Below are positions 8,121 to 17,710 of a DNA stretch of 64,000 bases, one piece after another (the stretch's first letter is position 1; each line of letters opens with the position of its first letter). Below the pieces are notes generated by a model that saw nothing but the letters and a program-made list of their open reading frames with translations, had not been told where the DNA came from and made no database searches. The DNA lies in NCBI GenBank assembly GCA_963664045.2, contig CAXXGT010000009.1, forward strand, positions 558,001 through 622,000. Direction: 5' to 3'. Both the position numbers and the translations under genes were made by a program. This stretch comes from JAPPHA01 sp963664045. Lineage in GTDB: Bacteria > Pseudomonadota > Alphaproteobacteria > Rhodobacterales > Rhodobacteraceae.

Positions 8121-9823
8121 CAGGGACTGCCGATCCGATCACCACCGAGGTCGTACGCAATTTCGTGATCTCGTGTGCCGAAGACATGAATGCATCTCTA
8201 TGGCGCTCCGCCCACTCAGCAGTGATCTACGAAGGCAAGGACAGCGCGGTGGCCTTGCTCGACGAACATGGAAACATGCTCGGCCAATCGACCGGGGTTC
8301 CCCTGTTCATCGGTGCGATTGACGCCTGTGTCCATCACGTCAAGGACTACTACGGCGACGATATTGCCAAAGGTGATGTTTTCATCATGAACGACAGTTA
8401 CATGCAGGGTACGCATCTTCATGACATAACCGCGGTCGGTCCCATCTTTCATGAAGGGTCACTGATCGGCTTCGGCGCGGCGCGGGCGCACTGGAACGAC
8501 ATCGGCGCCATAGATCCCGGTTCGACGATGGAATCCACCAGCATCTACCAGGAAGGATTGCGGCTGGGTCCGACGCGAATCGTCTCGAAAGGCCGGCCGA
8601 TTCGTGAATGGTATGACCATCTCCGGCTGAACACGCGTCTGCCGGATGCATCGATCGGCGATCTTGGTGCCCAGATTGCCGCGATACGGACCGGCGAACG
8701 GCGCCTAGGCCAACTGCTCGACCGGATCGGCGCGGAAACCTACAGGGCGAGTTGCCGGGACATTTTCGAACAGGCACGCGTGCTCGACCGGGAAGCGATC
8801 CGGGCAATTCCTGACGGGCAATGGTCGCGGGAGGGATATCTCGACGATGACGGCATCGGAAACGAACCGGTCAAGGTCGCCCTGACATTGACGATCAACG
8901 GCGATTCCCTGACAGTTGACCTCGATGGATCGTCCGGACCGGTTCCGGGTTCGGTCAATTGCGGGGCAACCCAGACTGAGTCGCTCTTGCGCCTGGCGTA
9001 CAAGACGATGATCAATCCGGACCGCGCGATCACCGGGGGGTCGTTCGAGACCATGAACGTCAGGATTCCAGACGAATGCATGTTCAACGCAAAGGAACCG
9101 GCAGCCTGCGAGTGGTACTTCACCGGGCTGGGGCTGCTTGCCGACCTGTTCATTTCCTGCATATCTGAGGCAATGCCGGAACGGTCGACGGCCGCTCACT
9201 ACGGTGACAGCATGGTCGCCGCGTTCTTTTCGGTTGATCCCGGCCGGGGGCACTGGATCGCGATCGAACCGACCGCCGGCGGGTGGGGTGGACGCGCCGA
9301 CAGTGATGGCGAGAGCGCCTTGATCAACCTTGTGAACGGCGGGTTTCGAAATATCCCGGCGGAAGTGTACGAGACCAAGTTCCCGGTCAGGATCGAGGAG
9401 TTCGCAATTCGCCCCGATTCCGGTGGTGCGGGCCGCCATCGTGGCGGCTGCGGGGTTATCCGGCGTTACAGGTTGCTCGAGGACTGTCATTGTGCTCTCT
9501 GGTTCGAGAGATCGCGCACTCCGGCATGGGGTTTGAATGGCGGAAGCGATGGAAAGGGGCCGCATATCGAGATCAGGCAGCCCGATGGGACGTCCGAATC
9601 CGTCCTCAAGATGCGCGCGCGGGGATTCCCGGCCGGAACCGTTGTCGAAACCATGACCGGGGGAGGTGGCGGAAACGGCAGGCCGGGGAGCCGCCCGCTT
9701 GACGAGGTGCTTTCGGACGTTCGGCAGGGGTTCGTGACGATCGAAGGTGCCTGGAACGATTACGGCGCTCGGATCGACGACGAATTGCGGGTCAAAGACA
9801 GCGAATCGGAGCCACGGCACTGA
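8117..9823 (+). CDS. hyuB: Hydantoinase/oxoprolinase B subunit
   Basis: A 568-residue hydantoinase B family protein: MTGTADPITTEVVRNFVISCAEDMNASLWRSAHS at the start, then the FIMNDSYMQGTHLHDITAVGPIFHEG block and the glycine-rich WGGRADSDGES and RHRGGCGVIRRY regions typical of the family. The start at 8117 overlaps the hyuA stop (ATGA), which indicates translational coupling. With subunit A it would form the ATP-dependent cyclic amide hydrolase; alone it should be inactive, so the break in hyuA probably disables the enzyme. Length is normal and no interruption is seen. Confidence 0.92.
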   Translation: MTGTADPITTEVVRNFVISCAEDMNASLWRSAHSAVIYEGKDSAVALLDEHGNMLGQSTGVPLFIGAIDACVHHVKDYYGDDIAKGDVFIMNDSYMQGTHLHDITAVGPIFHEGSLIGFGAARAHWNDIGAIDPGSTMESTSIYQEGLRLGPTRIVSKGRPIREWYDHLRLNTRLPDASIGDLGAQIAAIRTGERRLGQLLDRIGAETYRASCRDIFEQARVLDREAIRAIPDGQWSREGYLDDDGIGNEPVKVALTLTINGDSLTVDLDGSSGPVPGSVNCGATQTESLLRLAYKTMINPDRAITGGSFETMNVRIPDECMFNAKEPAACEWYFTGLGLLADLFISCISEAMPERSTAAHYGDSMVAAFFSVDPGRGHWIAIEPTAGGWGGRADSDGESALINLVNGGFRNIPAEVYETKFPVRIEEFAIRPDSGGAGRHRGGCGVIRRYRLLEDCHCALWFERSRTPAWGLNGGSDGKGPHIEIRQPDGTSESVLKMRARGFPAGTVVETMTGGGGGNGRPGSRPLDEVLSDVRQGFVTIEGAWNDYGARIDDELRVKDSESEPRH

Positions 9824-11409
9824 CTGGCACTCCTGAAGTCGGGCAAGAGGTCATCGCCATCCGCGCCGAGGGAATCGGCGTCGCATTCGGCGGTGTACCG
9901 GTTCTTGAAGACGTCACGCTCGATGTCCATCCCGGCGAAATCCATGGGTTGATCGGTGAAAACGGCGCCGGAAAGTCCACGCTCGGGAAGGTCTTTGGCG
10001 GATACTATCAGGCAACGGCCGGCCGCCTGATCGTCTTCGGCCGACCGGTGACCCGGTGGGACCCGCCTACCGCGCTGGCGAATGGCGTGGCTATCATGCA
10101 CCAGGAACTGCAATTGGTCCCGGCCATGACCGTGGCCGACAACGTGTTCCTCGGTCTCGAGCACGAACGTTGGGGCATTCTCGCTAGAGACGAGGCGGGG
10201 CGCCTGGTGGCCCTGATGCAGAGCAGCGGTTTCACGCTCGACCCGGGAGCGGTGGTCGCCGACCTGCCGATTGCCGATCAGCAGAAGATCGAGATCCTGC
10301 GGGCTCTTGCCCGTGATGCCAGGGTGATCGTCATGGACGAACCGACCTCGTCCCTGTCCAAGGACGAGGTCGGTCAATTGCATGACGCCATGCGGACGCT
10401 CCGGGACGAGGGCCGGACGGTGATCTATGTATCTCACTACCTGGAGGATATCCTGGCGGTATCCGACCGGGTTACCGTTCTCAGGGATGGCGTCCATGTG
10501 AGAACCGGTCCGACGGCGGAGGAAACCAGGGGCAGCCTGGTGTCGGCTATGTTGGGGCAGGGCAAGACGGAAACGCTCTTTCCCGAGAAAGTCTGGCCCA
10601 CCGAGTCGGAAACGGTCCTCGACGTGTCCTGTCTCCGGAGCGACTCCGGGGTCAGGAGTGCGTCGCTTACCGTGGGCAAGGGCGAGATCGTCGGGTTGAT
10701 CGGTCTCGTCGGCAGCGGCCGTAGCGAGATCGCCCGGGCGATCATTGGCGCCGACCCGGCAAAAGCCGGGGATGTCACGTTCAACGGACGGCCTTATTCC
10801 CGCCGGACCCTGGCGGAATCCGTGAGACGTGGGCTGGTGATGGTCCCGGAGGACCGGCGCAGGCAGGGGCTGATCATGGCCATGCGGGTGCGGGCAAACA
10901 TCACCCTGCCGCATCTGGCCCGGTTTTCCCGCACCGGAATGGTCCGGTCGGGGAAGGAGCTGTCACGAGCCCGGGAACTGATCGAGTATTTTCGCGTCCG
11001 TCCGGCCGACCCGGACGGGGATGTGTCCCGGTTTTCGGGCGGCAATCAGCAGAAGGTCCTGTTCAGCAAGTGGCTGGCGGAGAATCCGGAACTCGTCATA
11101 CTGGATGAACCGAGCCGTGGCGTAGACGTGGGTGCCCGGGAGCGCATTCACCAGGCCATTGCCGAACTGGCCGCGCGTGGGACGGCCTTCCTGGTGATCT
11201 CGAGCGAAATCAGTGAAGTCCTTGGCCTCGCGCACCGGGCCTACCTGATCGACCGCGGACGGACAGTCGAGGAAATCGACCCCGAGGCGCACAGCGAGGC
11301 GACGGTCCTTTCGGCCCTGTTCCGTCACCAGGCGGAATCGGACACCGGCCCGGACACGGGCGTGCAGACAGGATGCGGGACAGACGAAACGGTGCAGGTG
11401 ATGGCATGA
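9820..11409 (+). CDS. Sugar-type ABC transporter ATP-binding protein (two ATPase domains)
   Basis: A 529-residue tandem ATPase of the RbsA/MglA type. The first domain has the Walker A GENGAGKSTLGK, a VADLPIADQQKIEILRAL signature region and VIVMDEPTSSLS. The second has the usual degenerate Walker A (GLVGSGRSEIAR), RFSGGNQQKVLFSKWL and VILDEPSRGVD. The family-like N-terminus (IRAEGIGVAFGGVPVLEDV) lies upstream of any ATG or GTG. The best start is CTG at 9820, which overlaps the hyuB stop as CTGA and has GGAG eight bases before it; TTG at 9949 would cut off strand one. It energises uptake by the permease that follows. Confidence 0.9.
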   Translation: MTGTPEVGQEVIAIRAEGIGVAFGGVPVLEDVTLDVHPGEIHGLIGENGAGKSTLGKVFGGYYQATAGRLIVFGRPVTRWDPPTALANGVAIMHQELQLVPAMTVADNVFLGLEHERWGILARDEAGRLVALMQSSGFTLDPGAVVADLPIADQQKIEILRALARDARVIVMDEPTSSLSKDEVGQLHDAMRTLRDEGRTVIYVSHYLEDILAVSDRVTVLRDGVHVRTGPTAEETRGSLVSAMLGQGKTETLFPEKVWPTESETVLDVSCLRSDSGVRSASLTVGKGEIVGLIGLVGSGRSEIARAIIGADPAKAGDVTFNGRPYSRRTLAESVRRGLVMVPEDRRRQGLIMAMRVRANITLPHLARFSRTGMVRSGKELSRARELIEYFRVRPADPDGDVSRFSGGNQQKVLFSKWLAENPELVILDEPSRGVDVGARERIHQAIAELAARGTAFLVISSEISEVLGLAHRAYLIDRGRTVEEIDPEAHSEATVLSALFRHQAESDTGPDTGVQTGCGTDETVQVMA

Positions 11410-12341
11410 GCTGGCATGGTGTTCAGCGATTCCTCCAGAGCTACGCGGTCCTGATCCTGATCGTGCTCCTGATGGGGGCCCTCAGCATTCTCTCCGACAG
11501 CTTCCTGACATTCCGCAATCTCCTGAACATTCTCAATCAGAACGCGCCACTGGCGATCATGGCCTCGGCGATGACGCTGGTCATCATCGCTGGCGGGTTC
11601 GACCTGTCAGTGGGGGCGATCTTCGCCATGGGTGCGGTCTCCTGTGCCTATATCGCGCTCCATGTCGATCCCTTTCTCGGCCTTTTCATGGCGCCGGTCA
11701 TCGGTCTTGGCCTCGGGGTCGTCAACGGATTCGCCATCACTCTACTGAACGTGCATTCCTTTCTCGCCACCATCGCCACCAGCCTGATCTTCAGGGGTGT
11801 CGCCATTGTCCTATCCGACGGACGGCTGATTCCGGTACGCATGGACGAATTCACCTGGCTCGGCCGAGGCAAGATCGGCGGCGTCTTCATCGCCGTCTGG
11901 ATCATGGCCATCTTCGCGGTGACACTGAGCTTTGCCCTCACCCGTACGACATTCGGTCGGCGGGTGTTCTCCGTCGGCGGCAACGAGGAGGCGGCAATCC
12001 TCTCGGGCATCCGGACCCACCAGATCAAGATCGCAACCTTTGCCATCGCGGGGCTGGCCGCCGGATTGGCCTCGGCCATCGCCGCCTCGCGAATTTCCCT
12101 CGGGCAGGCATCGGCGGGTATCGGGATGGAACTCCAGGCCATCGCCGCGGTGATCCTCGGCGGGACCAGCATTTACGGCGGGCGGGGCGCCGTTTGGCGC
12201 AGCCTTGCCGGAGTCTTCCTGCTGGCGCTCATCAACAATGGTTTCAACATCCTCAATGCCGATCCCTTCTACCGCGATCTGACCACCGGACTGATCATTC
12301 TTGCCGCGATCGGCATCAGCGCCGGGGGTGCCCGCCGCTGA
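11406..12341 (+). CDS. Sugar-type ABC transporter permease
   Basis: A 311-residue membrane protein of the RbsC/branched-chain type (BPD_transp_2). About eight to ten hydrophobic segments are visible; the conserved TLVIIAGGFDLSVGAIFAMGAV and the cytoplasmic GGNEEAAILSGI and AIAAVILGGTSIYGGRGAVWRS blocks are diagnostic. The start at 11406 overlaps the ATPase stop as ATGA. It completes a single importer with the binding protein and the two-domain ATPase. Placement with hydantoinase genes suggests a cyclic amide or modified nucleobase/sugar as substrate, an inference from context. Confidence 0.92.
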   Translation: MSWHGVQRFLQSYAVLILIVLLMGALSILSDSFLTFRNLLNILNQNAPLAIMASAMTLVIIAGGFDLSVGAIFAMGAVSCAYIALHVDPFLGLFMAPVIGLGLGVVNGFAITLLNVHSFLATIATSLIFRGVAIVLSDGRLIPVRMDEFTWLGRGKIGGVFIAVWIMAIFAVTLSFALTRTTFGRRVFSVGGNEEAAILSGIRTHQIKIATFAIAGLAAGLASAIAASRISLGQASAGIGMELQAIAAVILGGTSIYGGRGAVWRSLAGVFLLALINNGFNILNADPFYRDLTTGLIILAAIGISAGGARR

Positions 12342-12643
12342 TGGAAGCAAGTTGATGTCGGGAAGCGGGTCAGCCAAGTACACGGTCGGGTTGCCCGGGT
12401 GGGCCAAGGATTGGCACCGATTCGGGGAAACCGAAGCCACATTCCACCCCGACGTGGACGTCGTTTCCCGGAAGTGGCAAACCGCCACGGATTCGATGCG
12501 TGGCCCGCCGGCAACCGCCAAGCGCACCAGGATCGGAGTCTTGCCGATTCGGAACCCCGTATCGGCGCCATAAGTTCCCGGGAGGCCGGGCAAGTCGAAG
12601 CGACCGGACATTTCGACAATTCCGAATGGACCGGGGAATGGCG
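12342..12643. other. Stretch without a recognisable gene
   Basis: About 300 bases after the permease gene. Frames on both strands are open here but carry no family motif I recognise. The short plus-strand frame at 12301-12573 and its opposite look like shadows of decayed DNA next to the oxoprolinase remnant. Confidence 0.4.
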
Positions 12644-12811
12644 ATGAGGGCAAACGGCCACGAAAGGCGGGATTCCCGGATCGACCGGGGTGGTGCGTTC
12701 TCCGACATTGTCGCGCGTTCGCCTTGCGGCGGCGTCACGCCACACAAGCTGCTTTCGGTAGACCCTCAAGTATGCGGGGATGCCGCCATTCATGGCATCC
12801 GGACAATGCTC
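12644..12811 (+). pseudogene. Remnant of a 5-oxoprolinase (N-terminal fragment)
   Basis: The translation reads DSRIDRGGAFSDIV, then HKLLSVDPQ and DAAIHGIRTML. This is the start of full-length 5-oxoprolinases, which read close to IDRGGTFTDIV, then HKLLSENP, then DAAV-GIR. Only about 56 residues of a protein that normally exceeds 1200 remain, and the convergent glycerate kinase gene follows at 12828. It differs from the hyuA copy at 6062, so it is not a duplicate of it but the stump of a second, related enzyme. Confidence 0.7.
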
Positions 12812-12827
12812 TCTTCCAGTCGAGGCT

Positions 12828-14138
12828 TTACGCCCTCAGAAAGACCTGGATGTCGGCAACATTCGTTCCCGTTCCCCCGATGTGAAGGTGGTCTCCGGAC
12901 GCCTTGAGGGCGGGGTAGCTGTCATTCCTCGCCAATGCGTGCGACGGATCAACGCCCATCGTCATCATGCGGTCCAGAGATGACCGGTCAACGACGGCGC
13001 CGGCGCTGTCCGTGGGGCCATCGCGACCATCGGTGCCTCCGCTCAGGAACACCCAGTTTCCATCAAGTCCCCGTTCCCGGGCGCCGATGGCAAATCGAAG
13101 AGCCAGTTCCTGGTTCCTTCCGCCGAGACCGTTCCCCCTGACCTGGACATGGGACTCTCCTCCGAACACCAGACCCCGGAGGGTGCCGGACGGTAGCTGA
13201 ACGGCATGGTCGAGCATGAGCCGGCCGGCAACTCCGACATCCAGACTGTAGTCCGACTCCGCGACCTCCATTGGAAATTCGTCGACCGAATCGACGATTG
13301 CCGCGAGGCTCATGCCGTTCCCGCCGATGATCGTGTTGACGCAGGTAACGTCGTTTTCACTTGCGGCCATGGAGGCGGGCAAATCGGGATCGGAGCGGGG
13401 GAGAGTCAACAGGTCTCGGGCATCCCCGGGAAGGGCGGCGAGCAAGTTGCGACGATCCAGCATTTCCACGACCTGCTCACGCGCCATGATTTGGCCGGCG
13501 GTCGGACCGCTTGCGACAACGCCAGGGTGATCGCCGGGAACATCGGAAAGGATATAGGCGAAAACCGGCGCCGGACGAGCCAGCCTGGCCATGCCTCCAC
13601 CCTTGAGACGGGACAGGTGCTGCCGGACGGCATTCATCCGTCCGATGTCCAGCCCGGCGCGGAGAAGAGTGTCGGTGGTCCGGGACTTGTCTTCAAGGGA
13701 GAGGCCAGGCAAAGGCGCGGGAAGCAGGGCTGACCCTCCACCGCTAATGAGCACGATGACGACGTCCTCGTCCGTTGCGGCACGGAGCGTATCCGCCACG
13801 ACCTGCGCGGCGCGGACCCCTCGTTCGTCGGGTACGGGATGTCCTGCGGAAAAGACACGGGCACTGTCGACCTCGACCCGGCGATAGTTTTCGTCGTTTG
13901 TTACCGCGATGCAAGTGACCTCGCTGACGTGGCCAAGCAGGTCGCGGGCCCTGGTCATCATGGCGATGGCCGCCTTGCCGAATGCGATGACGATATTTCT
14001 GCCATTCGCGCTCGGGCCCGGAGGCGGTTCCCGCAGCCATGCGTTGTTCAAAGCGAGAGCCGGATCGGCTGCCGTGACGCCGGTCGTGAACAGGCGCCGG
14101 GCGAGGGACCTCAGTTCTTGCAGATCAGGCGAAGACAT
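12828..14138 (-). CDS. Glycerate 2-kinase (MOFRL family)
   Basis: A 436-residue protein (451 if the ATG at 14183 is used). It has the GckA/TtuD pattern: VIAFGKAAIAMM near the N-terminus, VLISGGGSALLPAPLPGLSLEDKSRTTDTLL in the middle, and the C-terminal MOFRL domain with VFGGESHVQVRGNGLGGRNQELALRFAIG and FLSGGTDGRDGPTDSAGAVVD. The family phosphorylates D-glycerate to 2-phosphoglycerate; many are misnamed hydroxypyruvate reductase. It could feed carbon from a glyoxylate/hydroxypyruvate branch into glycolysis. It is transcribed leftward, downstream of the acyl-CoA dehydrogenase gene. Confidence 0.88.
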   Translation of the reverse strand: MSSPDLQELRSLARRLFTTGVTAADPALALNNAWLREPPPGPSANGRNIVIAFGKAAIAMMTRARDLLGHVSEVTCIAVTNDENYRRVEVDSARVFSAGHPVPDERGVRAAQVVADTLRAATDEDVVIVLISGGGSALLPAPLPGLSLEDKSRTTDTLLRAGLDIGRMNAVRQHLSRLKGGGMARLARPAPVFAYILSDVPGDHPGVVASGPTAGQIMAREQVVEMLDRRNLLAALPGDARDLLTLPRSDPDLPASMAASENDVTCVNTIIGGNGMSLAAIVDSVDEFPMEVAESDYSLDVGVAGRLMLDHAVQLPSGTLRGLVFGGESHVQVRGNGLGGRNQELALRFAIGARERGLDGNWVFLSGGTDGRDGPTDSAGAVVDRSSLDRMMTMGVDPSHALARNDSYPALKASGDHLHIGGTGTNVADIQVFLRA

Positions 14139-14258
14139 GACCACGAACCTGCCACCGACCAAAATGCACTTTCCCACTGACATTGGGAGCGCCCGTCGGG
14201 CATTACCTGGCCGGGCCTGTTCGGGGGACCGGCACCACCGGATCTGCGGGTCTCCACG

Positions 14259-15488
14259 TCAGATCCTTTCCTGGGTGTGTTTTCGGAGTTCCGCCCTTGC
14301 GACCTGCCGCCTGTGAACGGCGTCCGGCCCGTCGGCAAGCCTGAGCGTCCTCAGCGCGGCCCATTGCCGGGCCAGCGGAGTATCCCGGCTGACTCCGGAT
14401 GCCCCGTGCATCTGTACCGCTTCATCGGTGACCCTGAGTGCGACGTTCGGCGCAACCGTCTTGATCATGCTGATCCAGGGCGCAGCCGCACGCGGGTTCC
14501 CCTGGTCCATCATCCAGGCCGCCTTGAGGCATAGCAACCGCGCCATTTCGATTTCCATGCGCGCATCGGCGATGATGTCGAAGTTGGCCCCGAGTTCCGC
14601 GAGCCGCTTGCCAAACGCTTCGCGGGCCAGTGATCGTCGGCACATGAGTTCAAGAGCCTTTTCGGCTTGGCCGATGGCCCTCATGCAATGGTGAATTCGA
14701 CCGGGACCCAGCCTGTTCTGGGCGATTTCGAAGCCGCGTCCTTCTCCGACAAGCAGGTTTTCGACCGGTACACGGACGTCCGAAAAACGAATGTGGAAGT
14801 GACCGTGCGGAGCATCGTCATGTCCATAGACATCCATGGGCCGCAGCTTCTGAATACCGTCCGACGAGGCATCGACGACGATCATCGAGTGGCGACGGTG
14901 GCGCGGCATGGTGTCGTTTCCGGTACGCACCATGACGATATAGACGGCGCAGCGGGGATCACCGGCGCCGGTTGCCCACCATTTTTCTCCGTCAAGCACG
15001 TAATCGGGACCGTCCTTTCGACAGGAAAACTCCAGGCCGGTTGGATCGGACGACGCAACGTCCGGTTCGGTCATCAGGTAGGCCGAGCGGATTTCACCTG
15101 CCAGCAACGGGTCCAGCCACCTCTTTTTCATCCAATCCGGCCCAAACTGTTCAAGCACTTCCATGTTTCCGGTGTCGGGAGCGTTGCAGTTGAAAACTTC
15201 GGCAGCAAGGTGCGACTTGCCCATTTCTTCGGCGAGCCAGGCGTATTCCACTGTCGTGAGGCCGTACCCCCGGTCGCTCCGTGTCAGCCAGAAGTTCCAC
15301 AGGTTTCTTTCCCGTGCCCGCGCCTTGAGTCCTTCCAGGATCTCCGTCTGCCTGGGATTGATCACCCAGCGCCCGTGATTCTCGACTTCGGCAAGGAATT
15401 CGGCATCGAGCGGAGCGATTTCGTTCGTGATCATGTCGACCACTTGCCGGTGGATGGGTTTGAGTCTTTCACTCATTCCGAGAAACAT
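14259..15488 (-). CDS. Acyl-CoA dehydrogenase (ACAD10/11-like)
   Basis: A 409-residue flavoprotein dehydrogenase. The FAD/substrate segments YLMTEPDVASSDPTGLEFSC and GEKWWATGAGDPRCAVYIVM and the C-terminal helices (AREAFGKRLAELGANFDIIADARMEIE, QMHGASGVSRDTPLARQWAALRTLRLADGPDAVH) are characteristic of the longer ACAD10/11-type subgroup. The start at 15488 has GAGG seven bases upstream. In animals the same domain is fused to an APH-like kinase; here an APH-like kinase gene lies 2.2 kb away (17711). Together they may convert 4-hydroxyacyl-CoA substrates, as LvaA and LvaC do in levulinate catabolism. Confidence 0.88.
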   Translation of the reverse strand: MFLGMSERLKPIHRQVVDMITNEIAPLDAEFLAEVENHGRWVINPRQTEILEGLKARARERNLWNFWLTRSDRGYGLTTVEYAWLAEEMGKSHLAAEVFNCNAPDTGNMEVLEQFGPDWMKKRWLDPLLAGEIRSAYLMTEPDVASSDPTGLEFSCRKDGPDYVLDGEKWWATGAGDPRCAVYIVMVRTGNDTMPRHRRHSMIVVDASSDGIQKLRPMDVYGHDDAPHGHFHIRFSDVRVPVENLLVGEGRGFEIAQNRLGPGRIHHCMRAIGQAEKALELMCRRSLAREAFGKRLAELGANFDIIADARMEIEMARLLCLKAAWMMDQGNPRAAAPWISMIKTVAPNVALRVTDEAVQMHGASGVSRDTPLARQWAALRTLRLADGPDAVHRRQVARAELRKHTQERI

Positions 15489-16394
15489 TCGGGCGCCTCG
15501 TTTGTCTGGCTTCCTCTTCCGGTACGATCAAGCCACGCTTCATCGCCACGATCAAGTGGAGCGATGCCGATTTTCCTTCGGATATCGTGAATCGTGCGAC
15601 AAGGGGTGCGGCGAATTTCGCCTCGTTCCATGTCGGAAAGGAGGGAGCGCGCGTTCGGAGCGATGCCACGGGAACTGCCAGTCCGCATTCCGGCTCTCTT
15701 CCTCCTTGAGGGAGCGTTGCTTTCGTGCTGGTTCGCACGGATATCCGGAACAGGCCACCGGCAGGCAAGACCCGGCACCCCCCGTCATTTCGACGGACCC
15801 TGACTCGATCCTGAGAAATGGAAAAATCCTGGCCTTGCTGCGCGCCAGTAGTTGCGCAGTGCTGACCGGATCCTTCAATTCCACCTTACTTGGCGCGCCT
15901 CCGACCAAAGTGCCGGTTGCCGTAACCTGTGAAGACCGGAGAAACTCCACGTTCTCTGCCGGCGCCGTGCCATTGCGAACCACCACATCGACCCGGCCTG
16001 CGGCCGGATGCTGCGGTCCTTTGCCGCGCCGACGTGGTGCCCGGAATCCTTGCCGTCGCCAGATGGGCTGGACGGAAGCGATTTGTGACGCCAGGCGACC
16101 AAACCGATGCGGATTGAGGTTCGAGCACTTCGCCAGACGGCAAGCGAAGTGCAGAATGACTTTGTCGAGACAGCCGCGTGTGATAGCATGTTACCCGTAC
16201 ATTGAACCTGAACTGATCGTTCGACATTTCGCGTTCGGTTCGATTAAAAGGCGAGTTGCATTTCAGGGCATGACGGGCGGTCTTTCAGGTCCGTTTGTCT
16301 CTGTTAACGGTGCATGAATGACGACATCCTTGGGCGTTGAACCGGAATGTGACGGTCAAATGCTCGAGGCACTGAGCGTGATGGTGGGCAAGAA
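15489..16394. other. Long intergenic region, possibly decayed coding DNA
   Basis: About 900 bases between the leftward dehydrogenase gene and the rightward Rieske gene. A minus-strand frame (15552-15986) reads VVRNGTAPAENVEFLRSSQVTATGTLVGG, which looks protein-like, but upstream and downstream continuity is missing and I cannot place the family. It must also contain the divergent promoters of the two flanking genes; no convincing boxes were seen. Confidence 0.45.
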
Positions 16395-17546
16395 ATGGAC
16401 ACGGCTTTCGAAACGGACACAGGCCGGCGTGCAAGCCTGGTGGACTATCCGAAACCCCTCAACGAGATCCCGGAGGATTCATACACTCTGCCATCATATC
16501 TCTATACTGATCCGGCAGTTTACGAACTCGAAAAAGAAAGGATCTTCTACAAGACTTGGCAGTATGTCGCGCACGAAAGTCTGTTCCCCAATGCCGGCGA
16601 CTACCTGACGCTCCGGATCTGTGATCAGAATATTTTTCTCATTCGCTCCGGCGACGGGCGGCTCCGGGCATTCTACAATGTCTGCCAGCATCGGGCGCAC
16701 GAATTGCTGCCCGATGGTTCTGGCAACATCGAACGTGTCATCATTTGTCCGTATCACGCCTGGGCGTTCGAAACCGACGGGCGTCTACGGGGGGCACCGA
16801 GGGCGCACATGCGTCCCGGCTTCGACAGGAAGAATCACGCGCTCAGCGAAATCCGCCTTGAACTGTTCCTGAACTCGGTGTTCGTCAATCTTGATCCCGA
16901 AGCCCGACCCCTGTCCGAACTGGCGGGAGATCTTGAAGCGGACGTTCGCAAGAGATTGCCGTTCCTTGACCGGGTTACGGAGCCCCGAACCAACGCGTTG
17001 GGCGAGACCCACATCGACGCGGGCTGGAAGGTCGTCGTCGACAACTACGTCGAATGCTACCACTGCGACCACGCTCACCCGGCATTTGCCGACATCATTT
17101 GCATGGATTCCTATCAGCAGGACACGTTCTCGCTTTGGTCGCGCCAGATCGGTGAGGACATCAGGCCTGACAATTCTGCGTATTCGGTCAGTCTGGAAAC
17201 CGGGGTGAACCATTCGGCATTCTGGTATCTTTGGCCGAATACGACATTCAACGTTCTTCCGGGCTCCGAAGAAATCAACATATCGGCAATTCGCCCGACC
17301 GGGGTGGAGACGACATCATTCGAAGGACACTCGATGTCGGTATCGGACACGTTTGATGAAGGCCGGGCCCGGTACACGGCCGATGTGCTTGTTCCCGAAG
17401 ACATCAGCTTGTGCGAGAGCGTCCAGCGCGGGCTCAAGTCAAGGGGATATTCGCAGGGGCCGATCATGGTGGATTCGGCTCGAAGCGGGCGAGGTGAACA
17501 CGCGATTCACCACTTTCACCGTTTGGTACAGGCGGCGCTTTCCTGA
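16395..17546 (+). CDS. Rieske 2Fe-2S ring-hydroxylating-type oxygenase, alpha subunit
   Basis: A 383-residue oxygenase component. The Rieske cluster motif is CQHRAHEL followed by CPYHAW, supplying the two Cys and two His ligands. The C-terminal mononuclear-iron site is NYVECYHCDHAHPAF. The order and length match the GbcA (glycine betaine) and CntA (carnitine) type of Rieske monooxygenases. A partner reductase is not seen nearby. The BKACE gene at 18946 adds a weak link to carnitine/betaine-type chemistry, since a BKACE enzyme cleaves dehydrocarnitine, but the substrate here is unproven. Confidence 0.9.
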   Translation: MDTAFETDTGRRASLVDYPKPLNEIPEDSYTLPSYLYTDPAVYELEKERIFYKTWQYVAHESLFPNAGDYLTLRICDQNIFLIRSGDGRLRAFYNVCQHRAHELLPDGSGNIERVIICPYHAWAFETDGRLRGAPRAHMRPGFDRKNHALSEIRLELFLNSVFVNLDPEARPLSELAGDLEADVRKRLPFLDRVTEPRTNALGETHIDAGWKVVVDNYVECYHCDHAHPAFADIICMDSYQQDTFSLWSRQIGEDIRPDNSAYSVSLETGVNHSAFWYLWPNTTFNVLPGSEEINISAIRPTGVETTSFEGHSMSVSDTFDEGRARYTADVLVPEDISLCESVQRGLKSRGYSQGPIMVDSARSGRGEHAIHHFHRLVQAALS

Positions 17547-17710
17547 CAGGCGAACTCGCGGCGGAACATCATGTTCATTGGCAACGGCAGGATCGGGGCA
17601 GCGCCCAACGGGCAATTTCGGATCGGATGCAGGTCCGAGCCCGGTGCCTGAAGAGCCTGCGCATGATGCCGACGTCGGTCTGACGAATTCCAAAAACCCG
17701 TGATGAAGCG

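Noticed and set aside
15427..16317. A 296-codon plus-strand open frame between the dehydrogenase and Rieske genes
   Set aside because: Composition is Arg/Pro/Ser-rich as in shadow frames of GC-rich DNA, it begins inside the opposite dehydrogenase gene, and no motif is visible.
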